From: DAHVFK01 sp035310985
GTDB taxonomy: Bacteria > Pseudomonadota > Gammaproteobacteria > Burkholderiales > SG8-39
Direction: 5' to 3'
Assembly: GCA_035310985.1 (NCBI GenBank)
Contig: DATGDH010000029.1
Coordinates: 62,001-126,000 of the forward strand
DNA: 64,000 nucleotides
Shown: one piece after another, positions 1-9,162 of the stretch
Layout: each line of letters opens with the position of its first letter
How positions within the stretch are numbered: the stretch's first letter is position 1
Translations under genes and position numbers: made by a program
The notes under the pieces: model-generated
Database searches by the model: none
The model's input: the letters and a program-made list of their open reading frames with translations, nothing else
What the model was told of the DNA's origin: nothing

Positions 1-1326
1 GTCCAGCGCCCTGGCGAGCACCCGGCACCACAGCGGCTTTCCGTCGACGCGGGCGAGGCGCGCATCGTCTTCGGCGATGTCGCCTGCGGCGAGGCGCCGG
101 TAGATGTCGTCGCCCGCCTGCCGCCAGTGCTCGCCGGAGTGATACAGCGTGCGCGTGGAGGCCCCCTGCAGCTCGCCTGGCCGGTAGCCGAGCATCTGCT
201 CCAGGCGCTGATTGCAGCGCACGATGACCCCGCTCTCGACGAACGCGATGCCGACGGGCAAGGTCTCGAGCACCAGATTCTCTTCGGCCAGCACCGCCAG
301 GTATGCATCCTGCGCGCGCTTCAGGTCGGTGATGTCGCTCACTACGCTGACGTAGCCGCCGAGGTGTGCGCGGACCGTCTTCGCCTGATGCCAGCGGCCG
401 TCGCGCGTCTGGAACTGGTGCAACTCGCCCGCCCCCTCGCGGTGCCTGCGCACGCGGCCATCGACCCAGACGTCGCGGCGGTCGCGGTATTCCGGCGGCA
501 CGATTTCCATGTCGAACGCGTTCTCGGCGACCTCGACGTAGCCGACGCCGACCAGCTCCTCGGGCCTGCGACCCCTGCCATGCAGTTGGGCGTAAGCCTC
601 GTTGCACACCACCAGGCTGTCGCGCTCGCTCCAAACGGCGATCGCGTCGGGGAAGCTCTCGATCGCGTCGCGCAGCTGCGCCTCGCTGCGCGCCTGGCGC
701 GCCACGAGCTCCTCGTTGTCGAAGCGCGTGCGCAGCGTTTCGACGATGTTCAGGTGGTACTGGCGGTACACGCGCAGCATGGCCGCGCCGAACACGATCA
801 CCATCAGGCCAAGCAGGCGGTACGTCCCGCCCGGCTGAAGCACGAACTGCACGACAACGGACAGGAAGGGCAGCGCGCTGAAGCCGTAGAACGCGAACGG
901 GCTCACGCCGTAGACGCCCGCCGCGCCGATGATGCTGCCGCCGATGACGAACACCACCGCCATCTGGCGCAGCGGGTCGAGCTCGGGGAAAAGAATCGCC
1001 GGCGCCAAGGCCCACACCGCGCCGGCGGCGAACACACCGAGTGCGAATTGCCTCTCCCACTCGATGAGCTTCCCGGCCGCACTGGCGCGCGCAAAACGCA
1101 GGTGCACGACCAGGCGCGCGGCGGTCACGGCGAGCACGACCGCGAACCACGCGATCAGCAGCTCCGTCCCGACCGCCCCCCACAGAGCGATCAGCAGGAT
1201 CGCTGCGTTTAGCAGCGTCGCGGCATAGGCCGTCGCGGCAACGCGGTGCAGCGCCGTCATGCGCGCCTCGTGCAGCCGCTGCGTTTTGCCAGGCGCCTTG
1301 CGGTCCGGCTCGCCCCGGTTGGTCAT
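1..1326 (-). CDS. Membrane PAS-domain sensor protein, C-terminus outside the window
   Basis: The minus strand is open from an ATG at 1326 to the window edge, giving at least 442 residues. The first ~30 residues are hydrophilic. Residues ~30–175 hold several hydrophobic helices in pairs, like a MASE-type membrane sensor region. A PAS domain follows (segment DAIESFPDAIAVWSERDSLV) and runs into the motif SDITDLKRAQ that usually ends a PAS/PAC unit. A second PAS domain begins with LPVGIAFVESGVIVRCNQRL and runs off the edge. The output domain is not visible: a histidine kinase, GGDEF or EAL domain are all possible. Ligand and output are therefore unknown. It stands alone, 64 bases from the next gene. 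Confidence 0.85.
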   Translation of the reverse strand, partial: MTNRGEPDRKAPGKTQRLHEARMTALHRVAATAYAATLLNAAILLIALWGAVGTELLIAWFAVVLAVTAARLVVHLRFARASAAGKLIEWERQFALGVFAAGAVWALAPAILFPELDPLRQMAVVFVIGGSIIGAAGVYGVSPFAFYGFSALPFLSVVVQFVLQPGGTYRLLGLMVIVFGAAMLRVYRQYHLNIVETLRTRFDNEELVARQARSEAQLRDAIESFPDAIAVWSERDSLVVCNEAYAQLHGRGRRPEELVGVGYVEVAENAFDMEIVPPEYRDRRDVWVDGRVRRHREGAGELHQFQTRDGRWHQAKTVRAHLGGYVSVVSDITDLKRAQDAYLAVLAEENLVLETLPVGIAFVESGVIVRCNQRLEQMLGYRPGELQGASTRTLYHSGEHWRQAGDDIYRRLAAGDIAEDDARLARVDGKPLWCRVLARALD

Positions 1327-1390
1327 GTCGCCCTTCGAATTTCCCTGAGCCGGCAAGAGCCTAGCCCACCCCGGACCCCGGCGCGACGAA

Positions 1391-2344
1391 TCACCCCGCA
1401 CCGTTGACCAATTCTTGCACCACCGCACACCAAGCCGAGCTCAGGTTTTCCAGGCTGTAGCCGCCGCCGCCGAACACCATCAGCCGGCCGCGCGCGTGCC
1501 GGTCGGCGAGCGCGAGCAGGCGCCGCGTCGCGTGCGCATGCGCGGCAGGCGTCAGGCGCAGGTCGGCCAGCGGATCGCCGGCCAATCCATCCGCGCCGCA
1601 TTGCAGGAGCACGAATTCCGGCGCGTGGCGCTCGAGAAAACGCTCGGCCTCGTCCCAGGCACCGAAGAACTCGGCGTCGCCGGCCCCCGGCCGGAGCGGC
1701 AGGTTGAGCTTGGTGCCCTCGGCATCGCCCTTGCCCGTTTCGTAGGCGAAACCCGTTCCGGGGTAGAGATAGGAGCCGTCTTCGTGGATGTCGGCGACGA
1801 TCAGTTCCGCGTCGCGCTCGAACTCGTAAAACACCCCGTCGCCGTGATGCACGTCGATGTCGACGTACGCGATGCGCCGCACTCCGTACTCGGCGCGCAG
1901 CGTCTCGATCAGCACGCCGAGATCGTTGAACACGCAGAATCCGGCCGCGGCCGCGCGCCGCGCGTGGTGCAGGCCCCCGATCGGCTGGAAGGTCCGCCGT
2001 GCCTCACCGCGCATGATGCGCCGCGCGCCTTCGAGCGCCGCGCCGACCAGGTGCGACGCCACCTCGTAGCAGCCTGCGAAGGCCGGAGTATCGCCGTAAT
2101 CGAGATAACCGGTGCCGGCGCGCGAAGCGGCGATCACACGCTCCACGTATTCGGGCCGGTGGAAGCGCTCGATCGCCGCCCGCTCGGCCGCGCGCGACTG
2201 CGCCACGGTCACTCTTCGGTCCAGCCCGCGCGCGCCGGCAGAGCGCCAGAACGCACCTTGCCGGTCGACCGAAAGCGGATGACCCTCCGGGAAGCCGTAC
2301 TGCCCGAGCGCTTCGCTCAGGAAGAGATGCGTGGCTGTACTCAG
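1391..2344 (-). CDS. Histone deacetylase / acetoin utilisation (AcuC-like) family hydrolase
   Basis: A zinc-dependent amidohydrolase of the arginase/deacetylase fold. Bacterial members remove acetyl groups from lysines, polyamines or acetoin-related substrates; the substrate here is not predictable. Family signatures are GGLHHARR (paired histidines), AGFCVFNDLGV, YVDIDVHHGDGVFYEF (metal Asp and His), HEDGSYLYPGTGF and FGGGGYSLEN. The reading frame stays open upstream to an ATG at 2461, but that part overlaps the preceding oxidoreductase gene by 121 bases and reads as Arg/Cys-rich nonsense. Family similarity begins at THLFLSEALGQYGFPEGHPL. I place the start at a CTG at 2344 overlapping the upstream TGA, but no ATG/GTG/TTG lies there, so the start is uncertain. 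Last gene of the glcF–oxidoreductase operon. Confidence 0.83.
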   Translation of the reverse strand: MSTATHLFLSEALGQYGFPEGHPLSVDRQGAFWRSAGARGLDRRVTVAQSRAAERAAIERFHRPEYVERVIAASRAGTGYLDYGDTPAFAGCYEVASHLVGAALEGARRIMRGEARRTFQPIGGLHHARRAAAAGFCVFNDLGVLIETLRAEYGVRRIAYVDIDVHHGDGVFYEFERDAELIVADIHEDGSYLYPGTGFAYETGKGDAEGTKLNLPLRPGAGDAEFFGAWDEAERFLERHAPEFVLLQCGADGLAGDPLADLRLTPAAHAHATRRLLALADRHARGRLMVFGGGGYSLENLSSAWCAVVQELVNGAG

Positions 2345-4446
2345 GACAGCTTCTCGACTTCCACCAGGCAGTCGTAAAACGTCGCCCCGCCGCCGAGATC
2401 GGCGATGCGCTGCGAAGTGACATCGTTCGCATTGCCACCGTCGCGCGAGAATTTCTTCCACCAGACGGATGGAGCCACCACGACTCCTGGCCGCGGCTTG
2501 CCGTTTACCACGGCGCGCAGCGTGAACGAACCGCGATCGTTGAATATCCGCACCGTGTCGCCGTCGCGAATGCTGCGCGGGACGGCGTCATCGGGATGCA
2601 ACTCGAGACGCGGCCCGCCCTCCCCGTCGCGGAAGCGCGTCAGGTTGGCGAAGGTCGAATTTAGGAAGTTGCGCGCCGGCGGGGAAAGAAATGACAGCGG
2701 ATAGCGGCGCGCGAGCCCAGGGTCGTTCAGCGCGGACTCGGCAGGCGGGTTGAAGAACGGCAGCGGATCGACACCCTGCCGCTCGAGGCTCGCGCTGTAG
2801 AACTCGCACTTGCCCGAAGGCGTAGGAAATCCGCCCTCGGCAAACGGGGCGAAGCGCTCGGGCACGCCCAGACGCCGCCAGCCGCTCGCCTTGACCGCGG
2901 CCCAGTCGACTCCGCGCATGCGCGGGCTCGCCGAGGCGAGCGCCTGCGCGCAGATCTGCTCGTCGCTGTCGCGAAAGCACGGTTCGTCGAAGCCCATGCG
3001 CGCGGCGAGACGCCTGAACACCTCGGAGTTCGGCAGCGACTCGCCGAGCGGAGCGATCGCCGGACTGTTCGCCAGCACGTAGAGATGGCCGTAGGACTTG
3101 TGCACGTCGTAGTGCTCAAGCTGCGTGGTCGCCGGCAGCACGATGTCGGCGTAATCGGCGGTGTCGGTGAGGAACGAGTCCATCACTACGCAGAACAGGT
3201 CTTCGCGCGAGAATCCGGCGGTCACCTTCCGCGAATCCGGGCACACCGCCACCGGATTGTTGTTGTACACGACGATCGCACGCACCGGCGGCTCGGCACG
3301 CGTGAGCGCATCGCCGAGCGCCGCATGGTTGAAGCTGCGCGGACTTGCGCCACCGAGCAGGTCCGGCCGCTCGAGCGCCGCGTGATCGAAGCCGTAGAAG
3401 TCGGCGGTGGTGAGCACGATGCCGCCGGCCGCATCGCGCCAGGCACCGGTGAGCGCGGGCAGGCAGGCGATTGTGCGCGCAGCAATGCCGCCCCCTGCGT
3501 GGCGCTGCATGCCGTAATTTAGCCGGATCGCGGCCGGCTTCGTGCGACCATACTCGCGCGCCAACTGGAACACCTCCTGCTCCGAGATGCCGCAGGTGCG
3601 CGCAGCCCATTGCGGCGTATAGCGCGCGACGCGCCCGGCGAGCGCCTCGTAGCCGAGGGTATAGCGCTCGACGTAGTCGCGGTCGAGGAGCCCCTCGGCG
3701 ATCAGCACGTGCATCATGCCAAGCGCGAGCGCCCCGTCGGTGCCCGGCATCAGCGCGATGTGCTGGCTCGACTTCTCCGCCGACAGGCTGCGATAGGGAT
3801 CGATCGCGATAACCTTCGCCCCGCGCCGCTTGGCCTCCTGGACCCGGGACCACAAGTGCAGGTTGGACACCACCGGGTTCGCGCCCCAAAGGAGGATGAG
3901 CTGCGCTTCGTCGAAGCGCTCCGGGTCCATGCCGACCGAGCCGCCGAGCGTCGCCTTTAGGCCGACCTTGCCCGCCACCGAGCACAGCGTGCGCTGGAGC
4001 AGCGACGCCCCCAGGCGGTGAAAGAAGCGCCGGTCCATCGAGCTGTACTGGACCATGCCCATCGTGCCGGCATAGCTGCACGGGAGGATCGTCTGCGGCC
4101 CCTCCGGCGAGTCAGCGAGCGCCTTGAGCCGGGCCGCGATCTCGTCCAGCGCCTCGTCCCAGGAGATGCGGCGGAATTCGCCGCGCCCCTTCGGCCCGAC
4201 GCGCTTCAAGGGGTGCAGCACGCGATCCGGCGCGTAGGTGCGCTCGAGGTAATAAGCGACCTTGGTGCATAGCGAGCCGTCGGTGAACGGCATCGAGGGA
4301 TCGCCCTGGATTTTCACCGCGACGCCTTCCTTGACCGTCACCAGCATCGCGCAGGTATCGGGGCAGTCGTGCGGACAGGCCGCGCGCACGACCTTCACCG
4401 CCCCGTCCGAGGCGGCGAGGGTAGCGGATTTCTGCGGGGCGTTCAT
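2341..4446 (-). CDS. Molybdopterin oxidoreductase, DMSO-reductase/formate dehydrogenase superfamily
   Basis: A 701-residue catalytic subunit with an N-terminal [4Fe-4S] site (Cys24, Cys28, Cys32, Cys60, in CPHDCPDTC and GSLCTK), then the molybdopterin-binding core (LLWGANPVVSN, VIAIDPYRS, HIALMPGTDGALALG) and a C-terminal molydopterin dinucleotide-binding domain (LHPDDAVPRSIRDGDTVRIF). Cys155 in LCSVAGKVG is at about the position of the metal ligand of this family; this is inference. There is no Tat signal, so it is probably cytoplasmic. Its ATG overlaps the glcF stop (ATGA), so it is translationally coupled to glycolate oxidase. No electron-transfer or membrane-anchor subunit is adjacent. 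The substrate is unknown; formate, small organic acids or a thiosulfate-reductase-like reaction are all possible. Confidence 0.88.
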   Translation of the reverse strand: MNAPQKSATLAASDGAVKVVRAACPHDCPDTCAMLVTVKEGVAVKIQGDPSMPFTDGSLCTKVAYYLERTYAPDRVLHPLKRVGPKGRGEFRRISWDEALDEIAARLKALADSPEGPQTILPCSYAGTMGMVQYSSMDRRFFHRLGASLLQRTLCSVAGKVGLKATLGGSVGMDPERFDEAQLILLWGANPVVSNLHLWSRVQEAKRRGAKVIAIDPYRSLSAEKSSQHIALMPGTDGALALGMMHVLIAEGLLDRDYVERYTLGYEALAGRVARYTPQWAARTCGISEQEVFQLAREYGRTKPAAIRLNYGMQRHAGGGIAARTIACLPALTGAWRDAAGGIVLTTADFYGFDHAALERPDLLGGASPRSFNHAALGDALTRAEPPVRAIVVYNNNPVAVCPDSRKVTAGFSREDLFCVVMDSFLTDTADYADIVLPATTQLEHYDVHKSYGHLYVLANSPAIAPLGESLPNSEVFRRLAARMGFDEPCFRDSDEQICAQALASASPRMRGVDWAAVKASGWRRLGVPERFAPFAEGGFPTPSGKCEFYSASLERQGVDPLPFFNPPAESALNDPGLARRYPLSFLSPPARNFLNSTFANLTRFRDGEGGPRLELHPDDAVPRSIRDGDTVRIFNDRGSFTLRAVVNGKPRPGVVVAPSVWWKKFSRDGGNANDVTSQRIADLGGGATFYDCLVEVEKLS

Positions 4447-5717
4447 GGCCGGGCTTGGCGGGATTGTCCGCCGTTTCCGGGCACCGCGCCAAGCGCATCG
4501 TCGAGCAGCTCGATCCAGTGCCGAACCGGCACATCGGAGGCGGCCTGCAGGTGCGCGAGGCAGCCGATATTCGCGCTAGCGATGGCGTCCGGCACGCCGG
4601 AGCGGAGCGCGGCGAGCTTGCGCGCGCGCAGTTCGCGCGAAAGCTGCGGCTGCAGGATCGAATAGGTGCCCGCCGAGCCGCAGCATAGATGGGCGTCTGG
4701 TACCGGCAGCGCCTGGTACCCGGCACGCGCGAGCAGGCCCTCGATCAGCCCGCGAATGCCCTGGCCATGCTGCAGAGAGCACGGCGCCTGGAAGGCGACG
4801 CGGCCGCGCGCCGGCGCCCCGGCGAGCAGGCGCTCGAGCGCGCCCGCTTCGGCCGCGACGATCTCCGACAGGTCGCGCGTCATCGCCGCGATGCGCGCGG
4901 CCTTCTCGCGATAGGCCGGGTCGTTGGCCAGAACGTGGCCGTATTCCTTCACCGTGACTCCGCAGCCGCTCGCGGTCATCGCGATCGCCTCGACCTCGCC
5001 GCGCTCGACGAGCGGCCACCATGCGTCGATCAGCGCGCGCATGTCCGCGAGGCCGCCGGCCTGGTCGTTCAGGTGGAAGCGCAGCGCACCGCAGCAGCCC
5101 GCGGCGGGCGCTTCGACGAGCGAGATGCCGACGCGATCCAGCACGCGCGCAGCGGCCGCGTTGATGCGCGGCGCCAATACGGGCTGAACGCAGCCCGCCA
5201 GCGTCAGCATCCTGCGCGCATGGCGCGCCACGGGCCAGGTGCCAGGGGCCGGCGCAGGCGCGGGCACCGCGCTCCTGAGCGCAGCGGGAAGCAAGGGGCG
5301 CAGCCATTGCCCCAGCCGCAGCGCGGCGCCGAACAGGCGCGTGCGCGGCAAAGCGAACCCCAGGGCTGCACGCAGGGCGCGGTCGACCGCGCCGCGCCGC
5401 GCCCGCTCTTCCACCAGCTTGCGGCCGATGTCGACAAGTCGGCCGTAGCGCACGCCCGACGGGCAGGTGGTTTCGCAGGCGCGACAAGTCAGGCAGCGAT
5501 CCAGGTGCAGGCGCGTGCGCGCGCTGACCGGCGCCCCCTCGAGCGCCTGCTTGATGAGGTAGATGCGGCCGCGCGGCCCATCCAGCTCGTCGCCCAGCAG
5601 CTGATAGGTCGGGCAGGTCGCCGTGCAAAAGCCGCAGTGCACGCACTTGCGAAGAATCGCGTCCGCCTCGCGCCCCTCGGGCGTGTCGCGGATGAAGTCA
5701 GCGAGGACAGTCTGCAT
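4443..5717 (-). CDS. glcF: Glycolate oxidase iron–sulfur subunit GlcF
   Basis: The Fe–S subunit of the GlcDEF glycolate dehydrogenase, which oxidises glycolate to glyoxylate and passes electrons to the respiratory chain. Two ferredoxin-type [4Fe-4S] motifs lie at Cys25/28/31/35 and Cys75/78/81/85. Two CCG-type segments follow (AAGCCGALRF and LCCGSAGTYS), which bind further clusters or heme-like groups in this family. The length of 424 residues is normal for GlcF. The gene normally follows glcE directly; here it is separated from glcE by a gene on the opposite strand, and it starts only 58 bases from that gene's start, so it probably has its own promoter. The stop overlaps the start of the molybdopterin oxidoreductase. 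Confidence 0.95.
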   Translation of the reverse strand: MQTVLADFIRDTPEGREADAILRKCVHCGFCTATCPTYQLLGDELDGPRGRIYLIKQALEGAPVSARTRLHLDRCLTCRACETTCPSGVRYGRLVDIGRKLVEERARRGAVDRALRAALGFALPRTRLFGAALRLGQWLRPLLPAALRSAVPAPAPAPGTWPVARHARRMLTLAGCVQPVLAPRINAAAARVLDRVGISLVEAPAAGCCGALRFHLNDQAGGLADMRALIDAWWPLVERGEVEAIAMTASGCGVTVKEYGHVLANDPAYREKAARIAAMTRDLSEIVAAEAGALERLLAGAPARGRVAFQAPCSLQHGQGIRGLIEGLLARAGYQALPVPDAHLCCGSAGTYSILQPQLSRELRARKLAALRSGVPDAIASANIGCLAHLQAASDVPVRHWIELLDDALGAVPGNGGQSRQARP

Positions 5718-5775
5718 TGTTCAAATCGAGGCGGCCGATCTATAGTCTTGCCCGCTCGCGTCCGAGGGAAAGCGC

Positions 5776-6606
5776 GTGGATCGACCGAACTGGAAAGTTG
5801 TTCTGCCCGCAGCCGCGGGTGCCGGATTCCTGCTGGTGGGCTTCTGGGGCCTGGTTCTGGGCCCGATCGCTGCGGTGGCGTACATTTCCCTGCGCAGCGG
5901 GAAGGAGGATCCCGAGAACGAGGCAGGCGATGAAGCGCGCCGGCTCGCCGCGTACATGGCGGAGGCGGCGAAGGGGGAGCTGGCGCGCGCCGACTCACGC
6001 AAGGCCGCTTCGCCCGCGCCATCGGTCGCGGCCGGCCGCAAGCCTACGTTCGACGAAATCAAGCAGCGCGTCGCGCAGCTCGACGCCAAGCGCGCCTTCG
6101 AGGCTCTCGCGGTGGCACGCCTCGCCTTGCTCGACAACGGCCGCGACGCGCATGCTGCGACCGAAGCGGCGCTGCTCACGAAACGCCTCGCGGCCGCGAA
6201 GGCGCCGGCCGCGGCGCGCCTGCGCGCCGCGGCGCACGCGATCGACGCGTCGCTCGCCGGCGGCCAGGCGCCGCTTGCATGCGGCGTGTTTTCCGAATTC
6301 ATCGCCGAGCGCACCGCGCTGCCGCTCGCTCCGCCGCAGTGGGAAGCATTGGGTCGCGCACTGCTCGGCCAGGGCGACCTGATGGAGGCCGCTTGGGCCA
6401 TGCACGCCGGCGCATTGATGGCGGGCGATCGCGCCTCGGCGCAAAAGCGTCTCATCGAGGTGGCGGGCAAGGCGGCGGAAGCAGGCCAGTCCGCGGTTGC
6501 GCTCAAGCTGTACGGCACATTGCTCGCGAAATATCCCGACTCGCAGTATGCGGACTTCGTGCGCGCCAACGTGAAGGCGGAGCAGAAGAAGCTCGGCAAG
6601 GCCTGA
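5776..6606 (+). CDS. Membrane-anchored TPR-like protein, unrecognised
   Basis: A 276-residue protein from a GTG start. Residues ~7–37 form a hydrophobic hairpin (WKVVLPAAAGAGFLLVGFWG onward), then a charged Ala-rich linker, then helical repeats (residues ~90–270) of TPR/Sel1 character such as AVALKLYGTLLAKYPDSQYA. No catalytic motif is visible. It probably exposes a helical scaffold on the cytoplasmic side. It lies inside the glcDEF operon in reverse orientation: divergent from glcF (58 bases between starts) and convergent with glcE (7 bases between stops). Base composition resembles its neighbours, so there is no sign of recent transfer. Function unknown. Confidence 0.78.
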   Translation: MDRPNWKVVLPAAAGAGFLLVGFWGLVLGPIAAVAYISLRSGKEDPENEAGDEARRLAAYMAEAAKGELARADSRKAASPAPSVAAGRKPTFDEIKQRVAQLDAKRAFEALAVARLALLDNGRDAHAATEAALLTKRLAAAKAPAAARLRAAAHAIDASLAGGQAPLACGVFSEFIAERTALPLAPPQWEALGRALLGQGDLMEAAWAMHAGALMAGDRASAQKRLIEVAGKAAEAGQSAVALKLYGTLLAKYPDSQYADFVRANVKAEQKKLGKA

Positions 6607-6613
6607 AGGGCCG

Positions 6614-7672
6614 TCATAGGTCGGGATACAGGCGCCCGCGGTTGAAGACCCCCGCCGGATCGAACGCGGCCTTGAGCTCGCGATGCAGGCGCGCAGAGAC
6701 TGTCGAAAGGGGCGCGAACGCGCCGCAGGACTTGTCGCGCGCACGGAATAGCGTCGCATGCCCGCCGGCACGTCGCGCCGCGTCGCGAATCGCTCCGGGC
6801 TCGGCGTCCGAAGCGAGCCAGCGCAGCGCGCCACCCCACTCGATGATCTGCGTCCCCGGCAGCCCGAGCGGCGGGGTAGTGCTGGGCACCGACAAGCGCC
6901 AGAGCGGCCGCTCGCCCGCGAACGCCGGGTGGCTGTGCTCGCGCAGGGCTGTCCAGTATTCCGCTGCGCGCGGCAACTCCGCTCCGCCGAGCGACTCGCG
7001 CGCCGCGCACACTGCGGCCGGCGCCCCGGACAGGCGCACGCACAGCACGCCGTCCGCGAAGCTGGTCGCCGATATCGGCAGCGCCCTGCCCGCCCAGCGG
7101 TTCATCCGTTCCAGCGCCTCTCCCTCGGCAGCCTCGAGACGCAGCGAGTCTTCCTCGGCCGGGCGCGGCAGCACCTTGAGCGACACCTCCAGGATCACGC
7201 CGAGCGTGCCGAGCGAGCCGGCGAGCAGCCGCGAGACGTCGTAGCCGGCGACGTTCTTCATCACCTGGCCGCCAAAGGACAGCAGCCTGCCGCGGCCATC
7301 GAGCAGGCGCGCACCGAGCACGAAATCGCGCAGCGCGCCGGCGCTCGCGCGGCGCGGGCCGGACAGCCCAGCCGCCACGCACCCGCCGAGCGTGGCCCCC
7401 GTGCCGAAGTGCGGCGGTTCGAAGGGCAGCATCTGGTTCGCCTCGGCGAGCGCATCCTCGAGCTCGGCGAGCGGGGTGCCGCAGCGCGCCGTCACCACCA
7501 GCTCGCTCGCTTCGTGGCTCACGATGCCCGCGTAGGTGCGCGTATCGAATGGCTCGCCTGCGGGCATGTTGCCGTAGAAGTCCTTGGTGCCGCCGCCGCG
7601 CAGGCGCAGGGGCTGCCCGCTCTGGGCCGCCGCGCGCACGCGCTCGGCCATTCCCTGCAGCACGGCATCCAT
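6614..7672 (-). CDS. glcE: Glycolate oxidase FAD-binding subunit GlcE
   Basis: The second FAD-binding (VAO/PCMH-fold) subunit of glycolate dehydrogenase, 352 residues. The N-terminal half carries the PCMH FAD motifs (PLRLRGGGTKDF, FGTGATLGGCVAAGLSGPRR, GGQVMKNVAGYDVSRLLAGS, LGVILEVSLKVLPR). The C-terminus has the family ending LHRELKAAFDPAGVFNRGRL. The frame stays open further upstream inside glcD, but the ATG at 7672 shares one base with the glcD stop (TGATG) and matches the usual GlcE N-terminus, so I chose it. It is translationally coupled to glcD and ends 7 bases before the stop of the opposing TPR-like gene. Confidence 0.95.
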   Translation of the reverse strand: MDAVLQGMAERVRAAAQSGQPLRLRGGGTKDFYGNMPAGEPFDTRTYAGIVSHEASELVVTARCGTPLAELEDALAEANQMLPFEPPHFGTGATLGGCVAAGLSGPRRASAGALRDFVLGARLLDGRGRLLSFGGQVMKNVAGYDVSRLLAGSLGTLGVILEVSLKVLPRPAEEDSLRLEAAEGEALERMNRWAGRALPISATSFADGVLCVRLSGAPAAVCAARESLGGAELPRAAEYWTALREHSHPAFAGERPLWRLSVPSTTPPLGLPGTQIIEWGGALRWLASDAEPGAIRDAARRAGGHATLFRARDKSCGAFAPLSTVSARLHRELKAAFDPAGVFNRGRLYPDL

Positions 7673-9162
7673 CAGAAGCGCGGCAGGTTCGCGAACCTGG
7701 GTGCCGCGGAATGCACGCGCATGCGTCCGAACTCGGCGCAACGCGCGAGCGTGGGAACCGCCTTGCCGGGGTTGAGAAGCCCGCGCGGATCGAAGGCGCG
7801 CTTCACCGCGTGGAACGTCTCCAGCTCCTCGGGCCGGAACTGCACGCACATCTGGTCGATCTTCTCGACGCCCACGCCGTGCTCGCCCGTGATGGTGCCG
7901 CCCACTTCGATGCACTTCTCCAGCACCTCGGCAGCGAAGCGCTCGGTGCGCTGCAGCTCGTCGGCGCTGTTCGCATCGAACAGGATCAGCGGATGCAAGT
8001 TGCCGTCGCCCGCGTGGAACACGTTCGGGCAGCGCAGGCCGTACTTGGCCTCCATGCCGGCGATGAAGCGCAGCACCTCGCCCAGCCGGCGGCGCGGGAT
8101 CGTGCCGTCCATGCAGTAATAATCGGGCGAGAGGCGCCCCACCGCGGGGAAAGCCGCCTTGCGTCCCGACCAGAACTTCAGGCGCTCGGGCTCGTCGCGC
8201 GACACGCGCGTGTGCGTCGCGCCGGCGCGCGCGAGCACGACCTTGATGCGCGCGATCTCCTCCTCGACTTCCTCCGGCGTGCCGTCTGACTCGCAAAGCA
8301 GGATCGCGGCTGCGCCGACGTCGTAGCCCGCACGCACGAACTCCTCGGCCGCTCCCGTCGCCTGCCGATCCATCATCTCCAGACCCGCCGGCACGATGCC
8401 TTCGGCAATCACCGCGGCGACCGCGGCGCCCGCTTTTTCCACGTCGTCGAACGAGGCCATCACGACGCGCGCGAGCGGCGGCACGGGAAGTAGCTTCACG
8501 GTGACCTCGGTGATGAGCGCGAGCATGCCTTCGGAGCCGACGGTTAGCGCGAGAAGGTCGTAGCCCGGCGCATCGAGCGCCTCGGAACCGAACTCCACCG
8601 GCTCGCCCGCGATGGTGTATCCCCTCACGCGCATGACGTTATGCACGGTGAGCCCATATTTGAGGCAGTGCACCCCGCCGGAGTTCTCCGCCACGTTGCC
8701 GCCGATCGAGCACGCGATTTGGCTGGACGGATCGGGCGCGTAGTACAGCCCGAAGGGCGCCGCCAGGTCGGAAATCGCCGCGTTGCGCACCCCAGGCTGC
8801 ACGACCGCCAGGCGCGCCTGCGGATCGATGCGCAACACGCGCATGAACTTCGCCATCGAGAGCAGCACGCCATCGGCAAGCGGCAGCGCCCCGCCCGAAA
8901 GACCGGTTCCGGCGCCGCGCGGCACGACGGGCACACCCATGGACGAACACGTGCGGAGCACGTGGCGCACCTGCTCGTCGTCCTCGGGCAGCGCAACGAC
9001 CATCGGGACACGCCGGTAGGCGGTCAGGCCGTCGCATTCGTAGGGCCGCGTGTCCTCCACTTCGTACAGCACCGCGCGCGCGGGCAAGCGGGCGCGCAGC
9101 GCCTCGGCTACCGTGCGCCGGCGGCCGGCATCGATCTGCTCGACAGGTACTGCCTCGCCCAT
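7672..9162 (-). CDS. glcD: Glycolate oxidase FAD-linked subunit GlcD
   Basis: The catalytic FAD subunit of glycolate dehydrogenase (glycolate to glyoxylate), 496 residues. It has the FAD-binding type 4 fold: PRGAGTGLSGGALPL, DPSSQIACSIGGNVAENSGG, ALTVGSEGMLALITEVTVKL. The C-terminal substrate/cap part has NVFHAGDGNLHPLILFD and the ending TGEHGVGVEKID with AFDPRGLLNPGK. The first 18 codons overlap the end of hydroxypyruvate isomerase by 55 bases; a slightly later start would remove the overlap but the family N-terminus reaches about this far. Part of the order hyi–glcD–glcE, which links glycolate oxidation to glyoxylate/tartronate semialdehyde use. Confidence 0.96.
   Translation of the reverse strand: MGEAVPVEQIDAGRRRTVAEALRARLPARAVLYEVEDTRPYECDGLTAYRRVPMVVALPEDDEQVRHVLRTCSSMGVPVVPRGAGTGLSGGALPLADGVLLSMAKFMRVLRIDPQARLAVVQPGVRNAAISDLAAPFGLYYAPDPSSQIACSIGGNVAENSGGVHCLKYGLTVHNVMRVRGYTIAGEPVEFGSEALDAPGYDLLALTVGSEGMLALITEVTVKLLPVPPLARVVMASFDDVEKAGAAVAAVIAEGIVPAGLEMMDRQATGAAEEFVRAGYDVGAAAILLCESDGTPEEVEEEIARIKVVLARAGATHTRVSRDEPERLKFWSGRKAAFPAVGRLSPDYYCMDGTIPRRRLGEVLRFIAGMEAKYGLRCPNVFHAGDGNLHPLILFDANSADELQRTERFAAEVLEKCIEVGGTITGEHGVGVEKIDQMCVQFRPEELETFHAVKRAFDPRGLLNPGKAVPTLARCAEFGRMRVHSAAPRFANLPRF

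Noticed and set aside
127..1212. 361-codon plus-strand open frame at the window start
   Set aside because: It is antisense to the PAS sensor, has no ribosome site, and its composition is that of a shadow.
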